64,000 nucleotides of DNA from Lutjanus erythropterus (GCA_020091685.1 CM034595.1:26831933-26895932), one strand, 5' to 3'; shown: positions 11,237 to 24,009, numbered from the stretch's first letter. Notes: a model not told the origin generated them from the sequence alone. Translations and numbers: made by a program.

Positions 11237-14001
11237 CAGCAACTGCGGAATGACACGTCCTTAAGTACAGCAATAAATTGCCTCAAGGCTGCTGTTTTCT
11301 GTTCAAGCCCTGGTAACAATGGTTGTTAAAACCATATAGTTGTGGATATCTAGCACTAATTTGAACTCCATGATTGTTATTTCAGTGCATCTGCAAACTT
11401 TGTCATCTCTACCCCAGAAGGCTTGTCTCTTTGATTAATCTGACATGACATCAGATGCTTTTTTTTGCTTGGAGCCTTGAGTTTTTTCAACTCAAGGCTT
11501 TTAGAGCGCTCCTGCAAAAATGCGACACAAGCACGAGCTGCTAAAACACAAGGCGCTTAGAGTTCATTAGCAATGTGCAAGACACTTACTGCTAAAAGAG
11601 AACAACTGGAAAATGATGTCTCTCAGTGCCTTATGTTGTAGCTATTTAATTTTCAGCTATTAATTTTAATTTTCAATTTTCTTTCATTTTTTCTTTTAAA
11701 TTTAACTCCGAGCATCAGTCAAAGTAGTCTGCCTTTATTGAAGATTTGGGTCTGAGCACTGTGTTCTGTTTTTTAGGAGAGAACAGACGGTGGTTCAGTG
11801 GAGAGCTCTTTATATGAGGGGCTGGTGGAGCTCTTCCCTGAATCCTACTCCTCAGGTGGATTCAGCATTGCTGACTCTGGAAAACTCCTGGTTCTGTCAG
11901 ACCTGCTGACCGCCATCAGACAACTCAGCCCTTCAGACAGGTCCATATATACTGCAGGCCTGCACAATATGAGCAAAATGTTGATCTGTGATGACATTTT
12001 TAAGCATTGCACTGACAATTTGACATGTGATAAATAAACAAATATTGGCGTGTGTATATTAACTTGCTAAAATGCAATAAATAAATAAAATGATTTTTAT
12101 TATTCATTACATTTCAGGCAGTCTTTTGCAATGTGTTTATTGCACATGTTCATATTGCAGTGAAAATACGATTTATTATCTGTCAGCACTAATATACTGA
12201 CAAAGTACATGTCTCCCTGCAGGGTGGTTGTAGTGTCCAACTATACCAAGACACTTGACTTGCTCCAGGACTTGTGTGTACACATGGGCTACACTTTCTC
12301 CCGACTTGACGGACAGACCCCGACCAACCAGCGACAGCGGCTGGTTGACAGTTTCAACAGTCCCTACTCTCAGAACTTCATGTTTCTGCTGAGCTCCAAA
12401 GCGGGAGGGGTGGGGCTAAATCTGGTGGGTGCTTCACACCTGGTGCTGTATGATATTGACTGGAACCCTGCCAATGATATTCAGGTAAAGGACATACACA
12501 CTCACAGACATCACATGGTGTTGTTCATCATGTCTTCTGTCTTATGTAAACACACACATTTGGGGTGCTTTCACACCGAACCTGTCTGGTTCAGTTCAAG
12601 CAAACTGTGATGTCTTTGCCTCTGGGGTTCATTTTGTTTAGGCCAGTGTGAAAGCTGTCAATTGAACTCGAGCTGTTTGATTGATAGGCAACAACTATGA
12701 ATTTTTCACCTTCATCTGGGCAAAATGAAACAACCTACCGGTGTGAAAGCACCTCACACTGTATCACACATCATGTGTCTCCACCAGATGGTGCTGTGTA
12801 CATGCGTGCCATCCTCACTCGCAACTTTTCCTTCTCTACCATGTGTGAAAATTCATTGAGTCCGTTCTGTCCCTTGTGGCATGGTTTGGGAACCTGAATC
12901 TGGTCATTAATAGCAGGCTTTGCAGGCCTTCCACAGAGGTGAGTCAGCTGCAGCTCCTTAACCTTTGCAATACGTAGGTACTAAGAAAGAAAGACTCAGA
13001 CCATATTGAACGGCCCTGAGTTCCCACTTACAGGCCATAGATACAGAGTTCCTGTTCAGAGGACAAAAAGATATGAAGCCTCTTTTGTTTGCATAGCAAT
13101 TAGAAGCCTGAATTTGCATGTGATCTCTGCACATAAGCACTTTACTTTCAGCATTTACCTGTTTTTTGCTCTTCTGTCTTCTGCTCACATTTGTACAGTT
13201 TGCCCTTGGGATCTGTCTAGATTTTTGCATTGTGTGATTATATTTTTTAGCTGTGACCAGCAGCTCTATACGTCAGTCGGTCAAAATTTAGTTTCTGCCC
13301 TAGGAGGCTGGAATTTGTCATGGAGATCAAGTGTGCGAGTGTGTTCATGTCAACTGGCTAAAAGAGGGTGTGGAAGTGGGAGTGGCTTATCACAAAGAGG
13401 CACATAATTTCCAAATAGATTCACAGGTTTGCTCAAGATTTTGTGGAAAGGTTGGTCATGAATCGGAGGACAGCTGATTAACTGTTCATGTCATCTGGCA
13501 AAACGGAGCGTGGAGGTGGGAGGGGCCTTTAACAAAAAGGTGCATAACTTCTAAATGGATTCACATACCATGGCCAGATTCATGAACTGTTTGTCATTGA
13601 CTCTTGTGGGAGACATCATTGCTCTCAGCAGAGAATTCCCATTTAAATTGTGTGAGTCAGCCCCGGACATCAAAAGTTTGTCATAGAGCCTCATTAGAGA
13701 GGCTGGTGCCATTGGTGTGATTTAGTCCCAGTCCTTATACTTTGGCAGGAAGGTCAAGTGGTTGTTGGTGTGTGTGTGTGTGTGTGTGTGTGAAAGCACA
13801 CACACGTAGATACATGCACATACATGCGTCCCAAAATTGCATTTCATGATGAATGTGTGTTTGTATACCTGGCTGCAACTACATTAACCCTTGTGGGGTA
13901 ATAAAGTTTGACTTGAATGGATGTCTAGGCCATGGCTCGGGTATGGAGGGATGGACAGAGGAAGACTGTGCACATCTATCGTCTCCTCACTGCAGGTGAG
14001 A

Positions 14002-14070
<69 letters not shown>

Positions 14071-15721
14071 GACCCAGAGTGATGTGAAGTTTAATGTCTG
14101 GGTGTGTGTCATCTCCTCACAGGCACTATTGAGGAGCGTATATTCCAGAGACAGGTGTCCAAACAGGGTCTGTCTGGGACCGTGGTTGACCTGGGCAAAG
14201 GGGCGGAGCACACTAGCTTCTCCACCAGTGAACTGCGAGATCTTTTCAGCCTGACAGACACGCCCTCTCTTACACACGACCTGCTGAACTGCAGTTGCAG
14301 CATGGATGGTTCAGTCCAAGGTAGGTATAAAGGTGACACAACACACACACCAACGCCAGTGTGTTTGAATACACTGGGACTCTTTAACTATGTTTGAAAG
14401 TATGACAGTATCAGCAGACTATTTACACTGAGTTAAACTTAAGAAATATGTATCCTCTGTGTCACAGTCCTGTATATATCACAACATTACTAGCATGAGC
14501 TACCGTTGAAAATTATTTGTTACCACAAATGTAAATCAACATTATCTCTTCCACTCATTGTAAAATTTTCCTGATTTATTTTAAGGCTAAGTAGAGAAAA
14601 TGTAAGTTGTTTCTTTTTTTTAAACCATTTTACTACCCTGAATCGGTTATGATCCAGGGTACAGAGCAGGTACAATAATGCAGAGTCATAAGAGTAATTG
14701 CAAAAGAGATAATTTTTTGTTTTATATAATGTTATAACCCATCCAATCATGTTAATTACAAGCTAGTTTACAAATATATGCCTGAAGAAAGATATTAGAC
14801 TTACCACCAACTTACAGAAACATACCTTTCCTATTTGCATCTTATGACTGTTCATTCCAGTTAAAAGCAATTAAACATATATAAACTGGGGAATACAACC
14901 AGTTTTTGGTGGATGATCTCTTTTTGATATGTTATCACGTAAGGTTTACTTAAAACAGTGCTTAACTAAACAGAATAAATACAATAGGCTAGATAGAAAT
15001 GTTGCTCAGGTTGTCTGCTGCATTGGCTGCAGTGCTCTGTGACTGTAGGGGAAGGGGGGTCAACTGGGCAGCTGGTTACACCTGCAGGCACATGTTGAGC
15101 TTCTCTACTTCAAAAAGATTGGGAACATTTTCGATTCATCATGAATTTTTGAAAAGAAAAAAACAATATTCAAAATCTGGACAGATTTCTTCTATCAGAA
15201 ATTTTCAGAAGTGAATGTAGTGATGAGATAATATACAAAAATTGTGTAAACAAAGAACAAAAAACAAAAAAAACCTGCAGCATTTTCTTAGAACCGTCTG
15301 CCCTTCAGTCCACTATTTGAGTCTAAGGTGATGCTGTGCTTTCGGCGCTTTTGAATGTGTGTTCTCGCTAATCTAGTATACAGCCGGGCGTTTCTTGTGT
15401 GCACAAAACTACATACTCAATTTGATGTTATACGTAAGTTCAGTAATACATTTATATGTGACTCTGAGCACAGCTGACTCACTTTTTTCTTCCTTCTCAG
15501 CTGTCATAGAGGAGGAGGAGCGGGTCTCTGATAGGCCATGCCAGCTCGGGCGCCAAGCTGATCGCGGGGCGGCGGCACAGAAGCATCTCAGCATGTCCGA
15601 GCTGATGCAGTGGAAGCATTTCTCTGGTGACACGCACACCTTCTCAGACCCCTACCTCGATCACGCACGAAGCCACATCACCTTCGCCTTCCAGACCACC
15701 ATCTCTCACGCAGCGCAGTAA
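6677..15721 (+). CDS. rad54b: RAD54B DNA repair/recombination ATPase (5'-incomplete)
   Basis: Thirteen exons were read: 6677-6925, 8280-8579, 8806-8968, 9089-9314, 9891-9977, 10395-10515, 10605-10744, 10835-11125, 11777-11940, 12223-12484, 13929-13995, 14123-14320 and 15501-15721 (TAA). They give 830 codons once one base comes from a missing upstream exon (phase 1). Human RAD54B is 910 residues; about 30 N-terminal residues are missing here. RAD54B is a nuclear double-stranded-DNA-dependent Swi2/Snf2 translocase acting with RAD51/DMC1 in homologous recombination. The sequence shows the [21 protein letters not shown] block, Walker A DEMGLGKT (9120-9143), DEGH (10428-10439), LTGTP across the 10515/10605 junction, [13 protein letters not shown], and the second RecA lobe ([40 protein letters not shown]). 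[15 protein letters not shown] and the C-terminal [13 protein letters not shown] follow. All key residues are intact, so the gene looks functional. Confidence 0.95.
6926..8279. other. rad54b intron (1.35 kb)
   Basis: AT-rich intron after the first rad54b exon seen. It contains a short dispersed-repeat segment at about 7305-7440, shared with the fsbp intron (about 3410-3550). No gene seen. Donor G|GTGAGA at 6926; acceptor TTTGTGTAG ends at 8279. Confidence 0.6.
9315..9890. other. rad54b intron with repeat fragments
   Basis: The intron contains 'TTTTATTTATATAGCACTTCA' wording (about 9440), a motif shared by many fish repeats. It also holds a segment 'GGTCATATAGAGGCATCA' (about 9625) that recurs near 40720 in a cdh17 intron. 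Both look like eroded transposon pieces. No gene seen. Confidence 0.45.
10071..10373. mobile_element. AT-rich TIR element of the 'GCTGCAA...GATTAAT' family, in a rad54b intron
   Basis: The left end AGAACTGCAATTATCATTTT is mirrored by the right end CTAATCATTGCGGCTCT. The interior is rich in ATTAATCGA-like words. Related copies or fragments lie at about 22129-22409, 29436-29592, 37339-37540, 58502-58740 and 61085-61470. The family is very common in fish introns. It is non-coding and presumably a MITE. Confidence 0.7.
11203..11234. repeat. Poly-T tract (32 T) in a rad54b intron
   Basis: A 32-base uninterrupted T run lies between the exons ending at 11125 and starting at 11777. Read on the minus strand it gives a spurious poly-Lys frame. 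The rest of this 650-base intron is unremarkable. Confidence 0.9.
12564..12753. mobile_element. 190-bp MITE with a perfect 15-bp terminal inverted repeat
   Basis: GGTGCTTTCACACCG at the left end is the exact reverse complement of CGGTGTGAAAGCACC at the right end. The interior (CTGGTTCAGTTC ... GAACTCGAGC) carries no ORF of interest. Such 'GTGCTTTCACACC' elements are frequent in fish. It lies in the 1.44-kb rad54b intron between 12484 and 13929. Confidence 0.75.
13347..13580. repeat. Diverged ~100-bp direct repeat in a rad54b intron
   Basis: Two segments, about 13347-13440 and 13484-13580, share the order 'TTCATGTCA(A/T)CTGGC', 'GTGGAAGTGGGAG / GTGGAGGTGGGAG', 'GCACATAATTTC / GCATAACTTC' and 'AAATGGATTCACA'. 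This is an eroded tandem duplication, or part of a repeat with internal repeats. Confidence 0.55.
13768..13792. repeat. (GT)n microsatellite
   Basis: A GT run of about 25 bases lies some 140 bases upstream of the rad54b exon at 13929-13995. The same exon is followed by a long CA tract, so it is flanked by complementary GT and CA runs. Confidence 0.85.
14004..14068. repeat. (CA)n microsatellite behind a rad54b splice donor
   Basis: A 65-base CA run starts eight bases downstream of the donor at 13996 and fills about half of the 127-base intron between exons 13929-13995 and 14123-14320. Confidence 0.95.
14321..15500. other. Last rad54b intron (1.18 kb)
   Basis: Starts GTAGGT followed by a CA-rich patch (14337-14350). 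The rest is AT-rich and I see no gene or well-defined repeat. Acceptor CTTCTCAG ends at 15500. Confidence 0.6.
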
Positions 15722-16020
15722 ACAGACACACACTAGATTGCGCTCTAGATATGGATGACTCACACACACAAACAGTCACATGCGTATATATCTCTTCTAC
15801 ATGTTTGTCTTCAGGCTCTCTGGGTTTCGTCTGCAGTCTGACTACAACATATGACTAAAACAGTCAACAGCTGCTGCCAACATCAGCAAATACAGTTTCC
15901 AACAGTTTTATGTGATCGTTTGTGAGACTCTGCATACTGTCATGAACAATTTCTTTATTTATTCAAATAGATTTACTGTAAAACTTCATTAAATAAGTGA
16001 AATTCAAAAGAAATGTGTGT

Positions 16021-16026
16021 AATAAA
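16021..16026 (+). other. Polyadenylation signal AATAAA of rad54b
   Basis: AATAAA lies 300 bases after the rad54b stop codon and is followed by T- and GT-containing sequence, a plausible cleavage region. No earlier canonical AATAAA occurs in the 3' UTR. Confidence 0.6.
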
Positions 16027-16029
16027 CAG

Positions 16030-19000
16030 GTTTTTAAGAAGTTTAGCCTTGATTAATGACTGAATATTCTTCTCAAGCAGAGTATTTAAAGTGCATGTAA
16101 GAACGGAGCAGATTGGAAGTGTTTGTTTGCCAGGTGTTTTGTGTTTTATCTACATAATGTAGATAAGGACAAGTACTTATGTGTCCTTCAACAGTAATAT
16201 TTTCTGTGCCAATTAGAGGATTTATGATGTTCTGAGTCGTGTACAGGTGACACAGAGCCTGGATGGTGTGGAGAGGATGATTAAAGCATCTATAGAAAAG
16301 AATTTAGTTCATGGCTGTCAGTGAGGTTACCGCAGTTTATATATCTGAGGTAGTGACCTTGTGAAACGGCGGCATTTCTTGATGTGTGCCTTACTCTGAT
16401 CTGTTCAGTCTGTTATTTTGGATAACACTGGCCTGTTCATGCTCTTCAACACAAAGCTGCTGCGTGGGAGTCCTGTGTGTGCCTGTGTGTGTTTCTGTGT
16501 GTGCGCGCCCTGAATTCACATGCGATTTGTGCCCGCGTCTGTCAGACTGACAGAGCTCAAATACAATGCATCTTTACATAAACGGGGTAATTATTATATA
16601 TTGGATGATCAGCACCCTGCATGATTGTTAAGCAACATAGTTGTATAATAAATGGGTCTCTGGGATGTCAAGCTGTCTCTTTGTACAGATGACAGTTGTA
16701 GTTTTGTGGCCCATCAGCGTGTGTGGCATGTTGGAGGCAGCGTGGTGATTATGCAGGCACCTGCTGTTCCTCAGTGTCCACAGTGTGAAATTAAACTGTT
16801 AGTGCCAGTCCGATGCCAGGATGCAAAATCCTCAGGTTCGTATGAGTCCTACATATATAAATTTATTATGTCATTTATGGAATCCAATATAAGCCCTCTA
16901 GACAAGGCTCATCAGTTTGCAATAGTAGAACTAGATTAAGAGTCTACAGCAGGCTGTTCACATACAACCCTTTTGTATTTTTTGCTGGCCCTCAAGAGGC
17001 TACCTAAAGATCAGGCTGATATGTATGTGATGAGATAAATAAAACTAAGGGACATATCTCTGAGCTACTTTAACACATATAGATAGTACAATCTGAACCA
17101 ATATGGTATTAGTTACATCTTTTTAAAACACCTGTGTGCAGATGTGCAACAGGATTTCACCTGCTCTGCATCTGCTATTTGCTCACTCACACCTCGTGTT
17201 GCGCTCTGGACTGGTTGGCCAGTCCAGACTGAAGGACTGACAAAGATTTATTTATTTTGCCAGTTGCAACAAGTTACAAACCAGTGTGTTATTGTTTGCG
17301 ATGAAACGATAATCTTTAAACCGATAAACTGTGATAACTCCTGAAGACTGCTTATTATCTTTTCAAATTTAAGTTATTGTAATAACTGCATTTGATTGCT
17401 GTGCTTCGAAAAAAAAAAAAAAAACACAGTAAATACTGTCTAGCATCAACAGAAGTTAGCAACAGTCTCCCAGACACAGGTGCAGCAGCAACGTGGGTTT
17501 GCTTTCTGTCAATGAAAACACTTGACTTGTTATTGCATTACAAATGTGTTGCTATGATGAAATAATACAACATGAAGAGACACTATAAGTCAAATCATGG
17601 TTACTTTTCTGGCAGTTTTCATCCAGGCATGAATGAATAAACTTATTAACATTACACTATAAGAGTTATTTGTTGCCATTAACTGACAAAGCTTCCTGTG
17701 TCCCATGAAGCTCCAGTGATTTTCCTGCTTGGCCCACTTGCTTATGAACACTTCTGGTCTGCAGTTCTGTGAGGTGGCACTTGGGCACAGGGGGTGTTTT
17801 GAACTAAATGCCATGCCATGTGTATGTACAAACATACATCTGTCTGTCCATCCGACCATCCATCTGTCCCATTCTTGTGAACGTGATATCTCACAAAAAG
17901 TTTGAGGGAGTTTCTTTAAACTCGGCACAAATATGCACTCGGACTAAAGGATGAACTGATTAGATTTTGGTGGTCAAAGGTAATTGTGTCAAAATTCCAC
18001 ATCAGGTATCTAACAGGATAAACAGATGAAATGATGGCATTTTCTATCCAAAAGTTCAAAGGTTAACTTCACTTTGACATCATAATGTTCAGCTCACTAT
18101 CAGTCCTCTGTCAAATATTCTCTAAATGAAGACATCTCACTAGAAATTATTCTCTGGACTCACACATGTCAAGAGATAGTTAGTGTAAACTGCCATATTA
18201 AATTCCTTCAGTCTTCATTACATACGTTATTTGAGTCTGGACAGACATGGATGTCAACTGCAATTTGACTGTTTGGAGGAGGCATACAACTTCCAGGCAT
18301 AAGTCTAGTTTTGCACAAGTATTAGACATAAATCTATGTATTGGACAAATTAAAAAGTGATCTCCTAACGCTGGAGCTGAATGAAAAGTGAAATCCTAAC
18401 CAAAGTGAGTCAGATTAACTTTTAGGGGGACTTGAATGTGTTTACTTTGCCAGATTAGTGGCGATCTATCCACAAGAGGAAACGTCAGGGATTCATTCAA
18501 AGTTATGTCTGCACAAAATGTCACTGAAATCCAGCCAGTGGTTGTTGATATATTTCAGTCTGACTCTGGATCACAGTGATGGACTGACCAACAGACAGAC
18601 ACGTCCATCACTGGAGCCACGACACTAACATGGCTAGAAATGGACTTTATTTTCACCACAATACGGTCCTGAAGTCCATTCAAGGAAACTGACTCGTCTG
18701 AACCTCAGACAAACCATTGGTGGCATAGCAACTGTCACCTAAGCAACTGTCACCCAAGCAACTTCCTACAGCCCTGGCCTGGCTTTGATGTAAGAAACAG
18801 TTTGGTTTTTTCAGAGCAATCACATGTTGTGTGATAGCACTTTGGTATTGGTATTGGACACGTGTCAGATGGGCATCATCCATCCAAGCGGGACATTGAT
18901 CCGAATCACTTCTCTAACAGTCTCAGAGGCCATGTGCTGGTGGGTGCATGAGGCTGAGTTTGTTTGTCTGTCTGAGCTAAGCTCTTACTAGCTGCTGCTG

Positions 19001-20870
19001 GCCGCACTGCCAATCCCTCTTTTAAGCCGTGCTTTCCAGCCCGACAGCTCAGAGACCTGGCGATGGATTGAATGAATGACTTTCCACCGCTGGCTGGCTA
19101 GCTGGAGGGGGAGAAAGAGATGCAGCTGTTGTGATGGAGAGGCTGAATCACAGATGTGAAGTTTATTCCCCGTGATCCTAGGACCTCTGTGGAAGATCTG
19201 AATGTACTGTAGAGGCTGGACATCCACGCCTCTGGTATTAAACCTCACCGAGGTCACAATTCTCGTATCACATTCATCATCAGTCTGATCCATCCGCAAT
19301 CAAGCTGTTGTAGAGGAGATATTACGATACGAGTGCATCAGTACTGGTAATAGATGCAGTCTGTACTTCACCGGTCTTGAGTAGACGTGTTGTTTTTGTA
19401 CGTCAAGATGTAGTTGATGGCACCAGACTGGATATAGTTGAGTTTCAGCAGACGAATAGCAGCAGCAGAGTGGTTTTCATGTCAACATTGCGTATTGGAA
19501 AATCAGTCCGAGCTCAGTTTGCTGGACCGCTCTCCCTTCAGGAGAGCTGGAAATATATTGATGAATATCCTGCTTCTGATACTCTGGGTCACTCTCTTTG
19601 TTACTCATGCTCGGATCTCTCCTGCTTTCTTTATACTTTAGAGAAGCGGTGGTTATTTTTCATGGAGGCCACATGAGAAATTGATGAGACTGCCATGGGT
19701 CAGACACAAATGTGATATAAAGTTCTAATAATAGAATAATCAGGTGTATTCTGAGAGCTAATGGCTGGCTAACACAGTTATCAGTCCCTCCAGGATATCA
19801 TGAGCTTTTTTGGGATTGTTGCAGCCTAAAATAACAGATTTCAGTGCAGCTTTTCAAAAAAATTGTGATGCAGGTTGCAAGGTTTTTAGGCCTTTTTTGT
19901 AATGAAATTGCAGGAGCAAGTTTAAATTGTTAAAAAAAACATTTTTTTTTTCTTTTTTGTACAAGTTATTAAAAATCTAAAGCAACTTGTTCCAGAGAGA
20001 ATAAAACCACACTTTGTTCTGAGTGTTCTCAGTAAACTTTCTGACGAAATATCTTTACTTGCACCCGGGGGGTGTTCCACAGAGAAGCAAGCACAAAATC
20101 ATAAAATGTAAAATTGCACAGAGCATTGATAAATGTCAGTAACAATGACAAACCTTGTGTTCTTTGCAGTATCTGTGACAAAATAAAACATAAAAATACA
20201 AAAAAAAAAAAAAAAAAAAAGCTAAAACACTGAGTCAGTTCATGGAAATGTACATATATGGTGTTTGCATGGGTGAGTGCTATGATTGGTGAAACCAGGA
20301 AACTACAATGACAAATTGCCAACAAATTTGCAGTAAACTTGTAGTGATTTGTGGTAAATTGTTATGTTTCCAGCCGCTCATGATGACCTGGCAGGCCACA
20401 TGGAACCTTTCAGTGGACTGAATCCAGCTCCCAGGCTGTATTTTGTCCAGGTCTGGTTTAGAGGTTTAGAGGTAAAGGGCACAGAAACCAGAAAATCTGG
20501 ACCAAATTTACTTTCAACCCTTTTACCTCCATCTGATCAAGTCATAAGAGGTCAACATGACACAATGTCATTTTGTTTCTCTTTATCTCTCTACTTACTG
20601 CTTAAAATCACATTTGATCGTTCCAGATTCTTAAATGATGTTAGTTAACTTATTACCTCTGAATTTTATAGATCAAATGATTTATCAGTCAAAATTAATC
20701 ATTACTCACAGCCCTGGATTTAGTGGCGAACCTTTCACTTTGGGTTGTTAGGCCGGCTGACATATCATCGCTGTCCAGTGAATATCTCTTATCTCTGAAA
20801 TGTTTACTTCTCAGGAGCTGAGTCAGACAGCTGTGTTGTCAGCTTTGTGTGCCTCTAAATGGTTTGTTTG
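16030..20870. other. rad54b-gem intergenic region, first part
   Basis: No coding exon was recognised on either strand. It holds a dispersed-repeat segment at about 17630-17765, related in inverted orientation to 58110-58230, short A-runs at 17408-17424 and 20200-20220, and otherwise unique-looking AT-rich sequence. The short open frames have no recognisable homology or splice context. Confidence 0.5.
17630..17765 (-). repeat. Dispersed repeat fragment (partner at 58110-58230)
   Basis: The reverse complement reads 'AGCAAGTGGGCCAAGCAGGAAAATCACTGG...GACAAATAACT-like'. It matches 58110-58230 ('AGCAAGTGGGCCAAACTGGAAAATCACTGG ... TGCTGACAAATAACTTG') over about 110 bases. Two copies 40 kb apart in opposite orientation indicate an interspersed repeat of unassigned class. 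Confidence 0.6.
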
Positions 20871-20872
20871 GC

Positions 20873-21407
20873 TTAAAGGGATAGTTCACCCAAAAATGAA
20901 AATTCTGTCGGTATCTACTCATCCTCATGCTGATAGGAGGCCGGGTTAGTCTTATTAGTCCACAAAACACTGCTGGAGTTTCACAAGAAAACAGAGTTGC
21001 AGAATCTCCTCAACAATTTAAGTGAATGGTGACCAGTTTGAAAATGTAAAAAAAACAACGCCCCCAAAAAAAACACTCATACTGCTAAGACTCCAAGCTA
21101 AGGATCTACAGTGAAGACTTAAGGCTAAAAACATGGTGTAAATGACGTCTGTCAAGTCAACTTGGCTTTAGGAGACTTGGATTACACCTGACGAGCAGTA
21201 TGGCGGCATGTATGTGTTTGAGGGGTGTTTTTTTTCCTATGTTAAAAAAACTGGTCACCATTCAATTTCGTTGTTTGGGGGATTCTGCCATGCTGTTTTC
21301 CTGTGAAACTCCAGCAGTGTTTTGTGGACTGAAAAACTAAACCCAGTCAGCATGAGGGTTGGTAGATAATGTCTGAGTTTTCATTTTTGTGTTAACTATC
21401 CCTTTAA
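20873..21407. mobile_element. 535-bp fold-back MITE, 'TTAAAGGGATAGTT' type
   Basis: Left TTAAAGGGATAGTTCACCCA plus AAAATGAAAATTCTG is mirrored by right CAGAGTTTTCATTTTTGTG and TTAACTATCCCTTTAA. The arms pair further inward: 'CCACAAAACACTGCTGGAGTTTCAC' against 'GTGAAACTCCAGCAGTGTTTTGTGG', and 'GTGAATGGTGACCAGTTT' against 'AACTGGTCACCATTCA'. The whole element is therefore a large stem-loop. It carries no transposase. The ends are typical of a very common teleost MITE. Confidence 0.88.
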
Positions 21408-22128
21408 GAACACACGAATTGTCTCAACTCATAAAGGAGTGCTCCATTTTTCAGTTTTCACAAAAAAGTGGGGTTTTTTTTACAGAACAGTGAGGATATA
21501 TTTTGTATGTTTATCAGGATAGGTTTTATTTTATATTTTGTCATGTTTTCCTTAAATAAATTTATCTTAAAATCAGAAATTCAATACAACGACAACACAA
21601 ATGCCTACAGAACACTCTGTACTGAATTAAACATTAAAGGGTTGTAGTGTGTCTGTGTATCCACAGACACACTTGGATTTGTCTCCCTTGACCTTGCTCT
21701 ACAGTGGTCTCTGCTATTGAGCTGTTAAAATAGATCCTCAAGGCTTTGATTGTGTAATTACCTCCTTGGCCCACATCTGAACCAGGAGAGGTGAAAGAAA
21801 CCTGAAACAAAGTCACTGCAGCTAAAACCTCAAAGCCAACATAGAAAAATACCCTTCTTTTGATCAACCTACAGCAGCCTTCACTTGTCGTCTGTCAGAA
21901 ACATTCAGTTTCATCATTCAACTGCATTAATGTACACACTATAAGATAATATATGTTTAACACTAGCCAGAAACTGTTTTAGACAAAGTTTGCTGTCATT
22001 CAGGATGAGACAAACATGTTAATTTTTAGAAAAGACAACTGTGACTGAGGGAATTTAGACAGATGTTTACAGCAGGATGCTCGAAACTTTTCACCGCTTT
22101 ACCAAACCTCATAAGGGGAAGTGCTAAC

Positions 22129-22409
22129 TAGGGATGTTAATGATTAATCATTAATCGGTATATTGCCATTAAGAATTTAACTAATTAAAATGTATGAACT
22201 GATAATTAATTGACAATTAATCAATTCCCTAGAAATGTCAGTGAATGCATCTCATCTGGCATTGTTTTTATTTGCAGAGCCATTTGTTGACATAACAAGA
22301 AAGTGAGCAAAACTCTGGGTTTCGTATCTCATTTATCATTATTGATTAATCAGTTAATCAATAGTTAGCATTTTCAGTTAAGGAGAATAAGCAAAATTTG
22401 CAACCCTAG
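22129..22409. mobile_element. AT-rich TIR element, related to the copy at 10071
   Basis: Begins CTAGGGATGTTAATGATTAATCATTAATCGG and ends GCAAAATTTGCAACCCTAG, with ATTAATCAGTTAATCAATAGTTAGCATT inside. Left and right ends are imperfect reverse complements. Non-coding. Confidence 0.6.
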
Positions 22410-23039
22410 CGCTAACATCGTTCCAGCAGCCACACTGACGAGTCTCCCTGCTGTTGTGTCAGCAGACAGTTTTTCTTTATCGGCCTCATGAGCACAGACA
22501 TCAGCCAATGCCCATTATCTAAAAATACCAGATAATCAGCCAGATTAATTTTGCTGACCGATTAATCAGTCTATCAATGCTGTCTAGTTGAACTCTGAGT
22601 TCATTGTATTGACTAAATTCTTGTCTCTGGTCTGATAGTTAAGATTTGCTGTGTTGGGGCGACTTCAGCTGTGAGTTTTTTCTCGAGTGTGAGAAGTCAG
22701 ATGGGTCTCGATAGTAATGAAAGTGCACAGAAGGATTTACAAATGTATTTCATATAAAAAAGACTCCACAAAAATCTTTTTCGATACACATTAAAATAGT
22801 TATCGTATACTTAATAAAAAATCCACATAAAAAATAAAGGTTCATTTCTGCTGCACACACAAATATTTCTTCTTTTAAGTGAATGTAATTGATTTAAAAT
22901 TTTAAAATATTTGTATGTTACATTTATATGCAGACTGTTGAACCTACATTTACAGACTGAGACTAAGAATGGAAAGCACCCACATGTTCACGTTGGTTTG
23001 TGGAGTAACGTTTTGAAGCCTTGACTTTATCTTTCCTGT

Positions 23040-23460
23040 CTGAACCCTGATGACATCTCTCTGACACTCCTTAATTCACTTTACAGCCAGTGAGACAACA
23101 GGATGTTTGTGTTTTTGTGCTCCTGGAAGTTGTGGCTCTAATCTTCGTTGAATCACATGTATTTATTTAACTTGTCTGGAGGTGTTAAAATAATTTATCA
23201 AAGGTAAAGGGATAGTTTTGTGAAAAAACCTGCTAAATAGTGCTTCTTAATATGCAATATTTAGCATGTGGAGTTCAAGATTGGAGAAAATAAGATTTGT
23301 GAATAATTAATGATTTCTTTATTGGCCCAGGTTGTAATCTAACATGTCTGTTAATCATCTGTCAGGTTGGACAGTCAGCAGCACTCTGCCAACATTAATA
23401 CATTATTGCATAATTCATATACAAACTAAATCAGCCTCTAATTTGGCCTCCGTCGCAGGT
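23040..23460. repeat. Duplicated non-coding block, copy A
   Basis: Aligns in the same orientation to 26150-26585 over about 420 bases, with blocks of near identity separated by diverged spacers. Shared blocks include GACACTCCTTAATTCACTTTA, GTGAGACAACA, GGAGGTGTT, CTGCTAAATA.TGCTTCTTAATATGCA, TTAATCATCTGTCA.GTTGGACAG, GCAGCACTCTGCCAACAT and ACAAACTAAATCAGCCTCTAATT. No terminal inverted repeats, poly-A tail or coding potential was seen. It could be a dispersed repeat or a duplicated regulatory element. Confidence 0.8.
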
Positions 23461-24009
23461 AAAAGTGTGGAGCTGGTGGGTGACGTGTGGTGACTTGGCT
23501 AGTTTTGGCTAGTCCGCTGGCAGGAAATAATGGCGGTCTGCCTGGCTGCAAGCGTCCTCATGTTACAACTAAACTGCATGCTGAAATATGTTTCTGAAAA
23601 AATTTAAACGAGAAATAGGCAATGCAGTAAGTGAATATTGATCCATATTTGATCAATATTGTCTGATCTGAGTTTCGTGAGCCCTGTGTTGCCGTCAATC
23701 ACACGCTCGCCCCGCACTAAAGCTTACGTCCTTTATTGTTTGTTTTACTTTAAATGGACCATAATTTAAAAAAACAAACGTGCTGACTTGAAACTAAGAA
23801 TTGTGATAATAAACTCATCAGGAAACCGTTTACTGAGGTCATAAATCAAGTGAGAAATAGGATAATTTCCTCATAAGACTCGATACGATCAGATTTAAGT
23901 TTGCAACCAGCTGAGTCGCCTCCTGCTGGTCATCAGAAAGAATCCAGGTTCAAGACATTTATGCATCGGCTTCACTTTTTAGACCAGGAAGCTCCGTCGA
24001 CTACTTAAT

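Noticed and set aside
10898-11319. Minus-strand lysine-rich frames across rad54b
   Set aside because: They are the complement of the 32-base poly-T tract and of the true rad54b exon.
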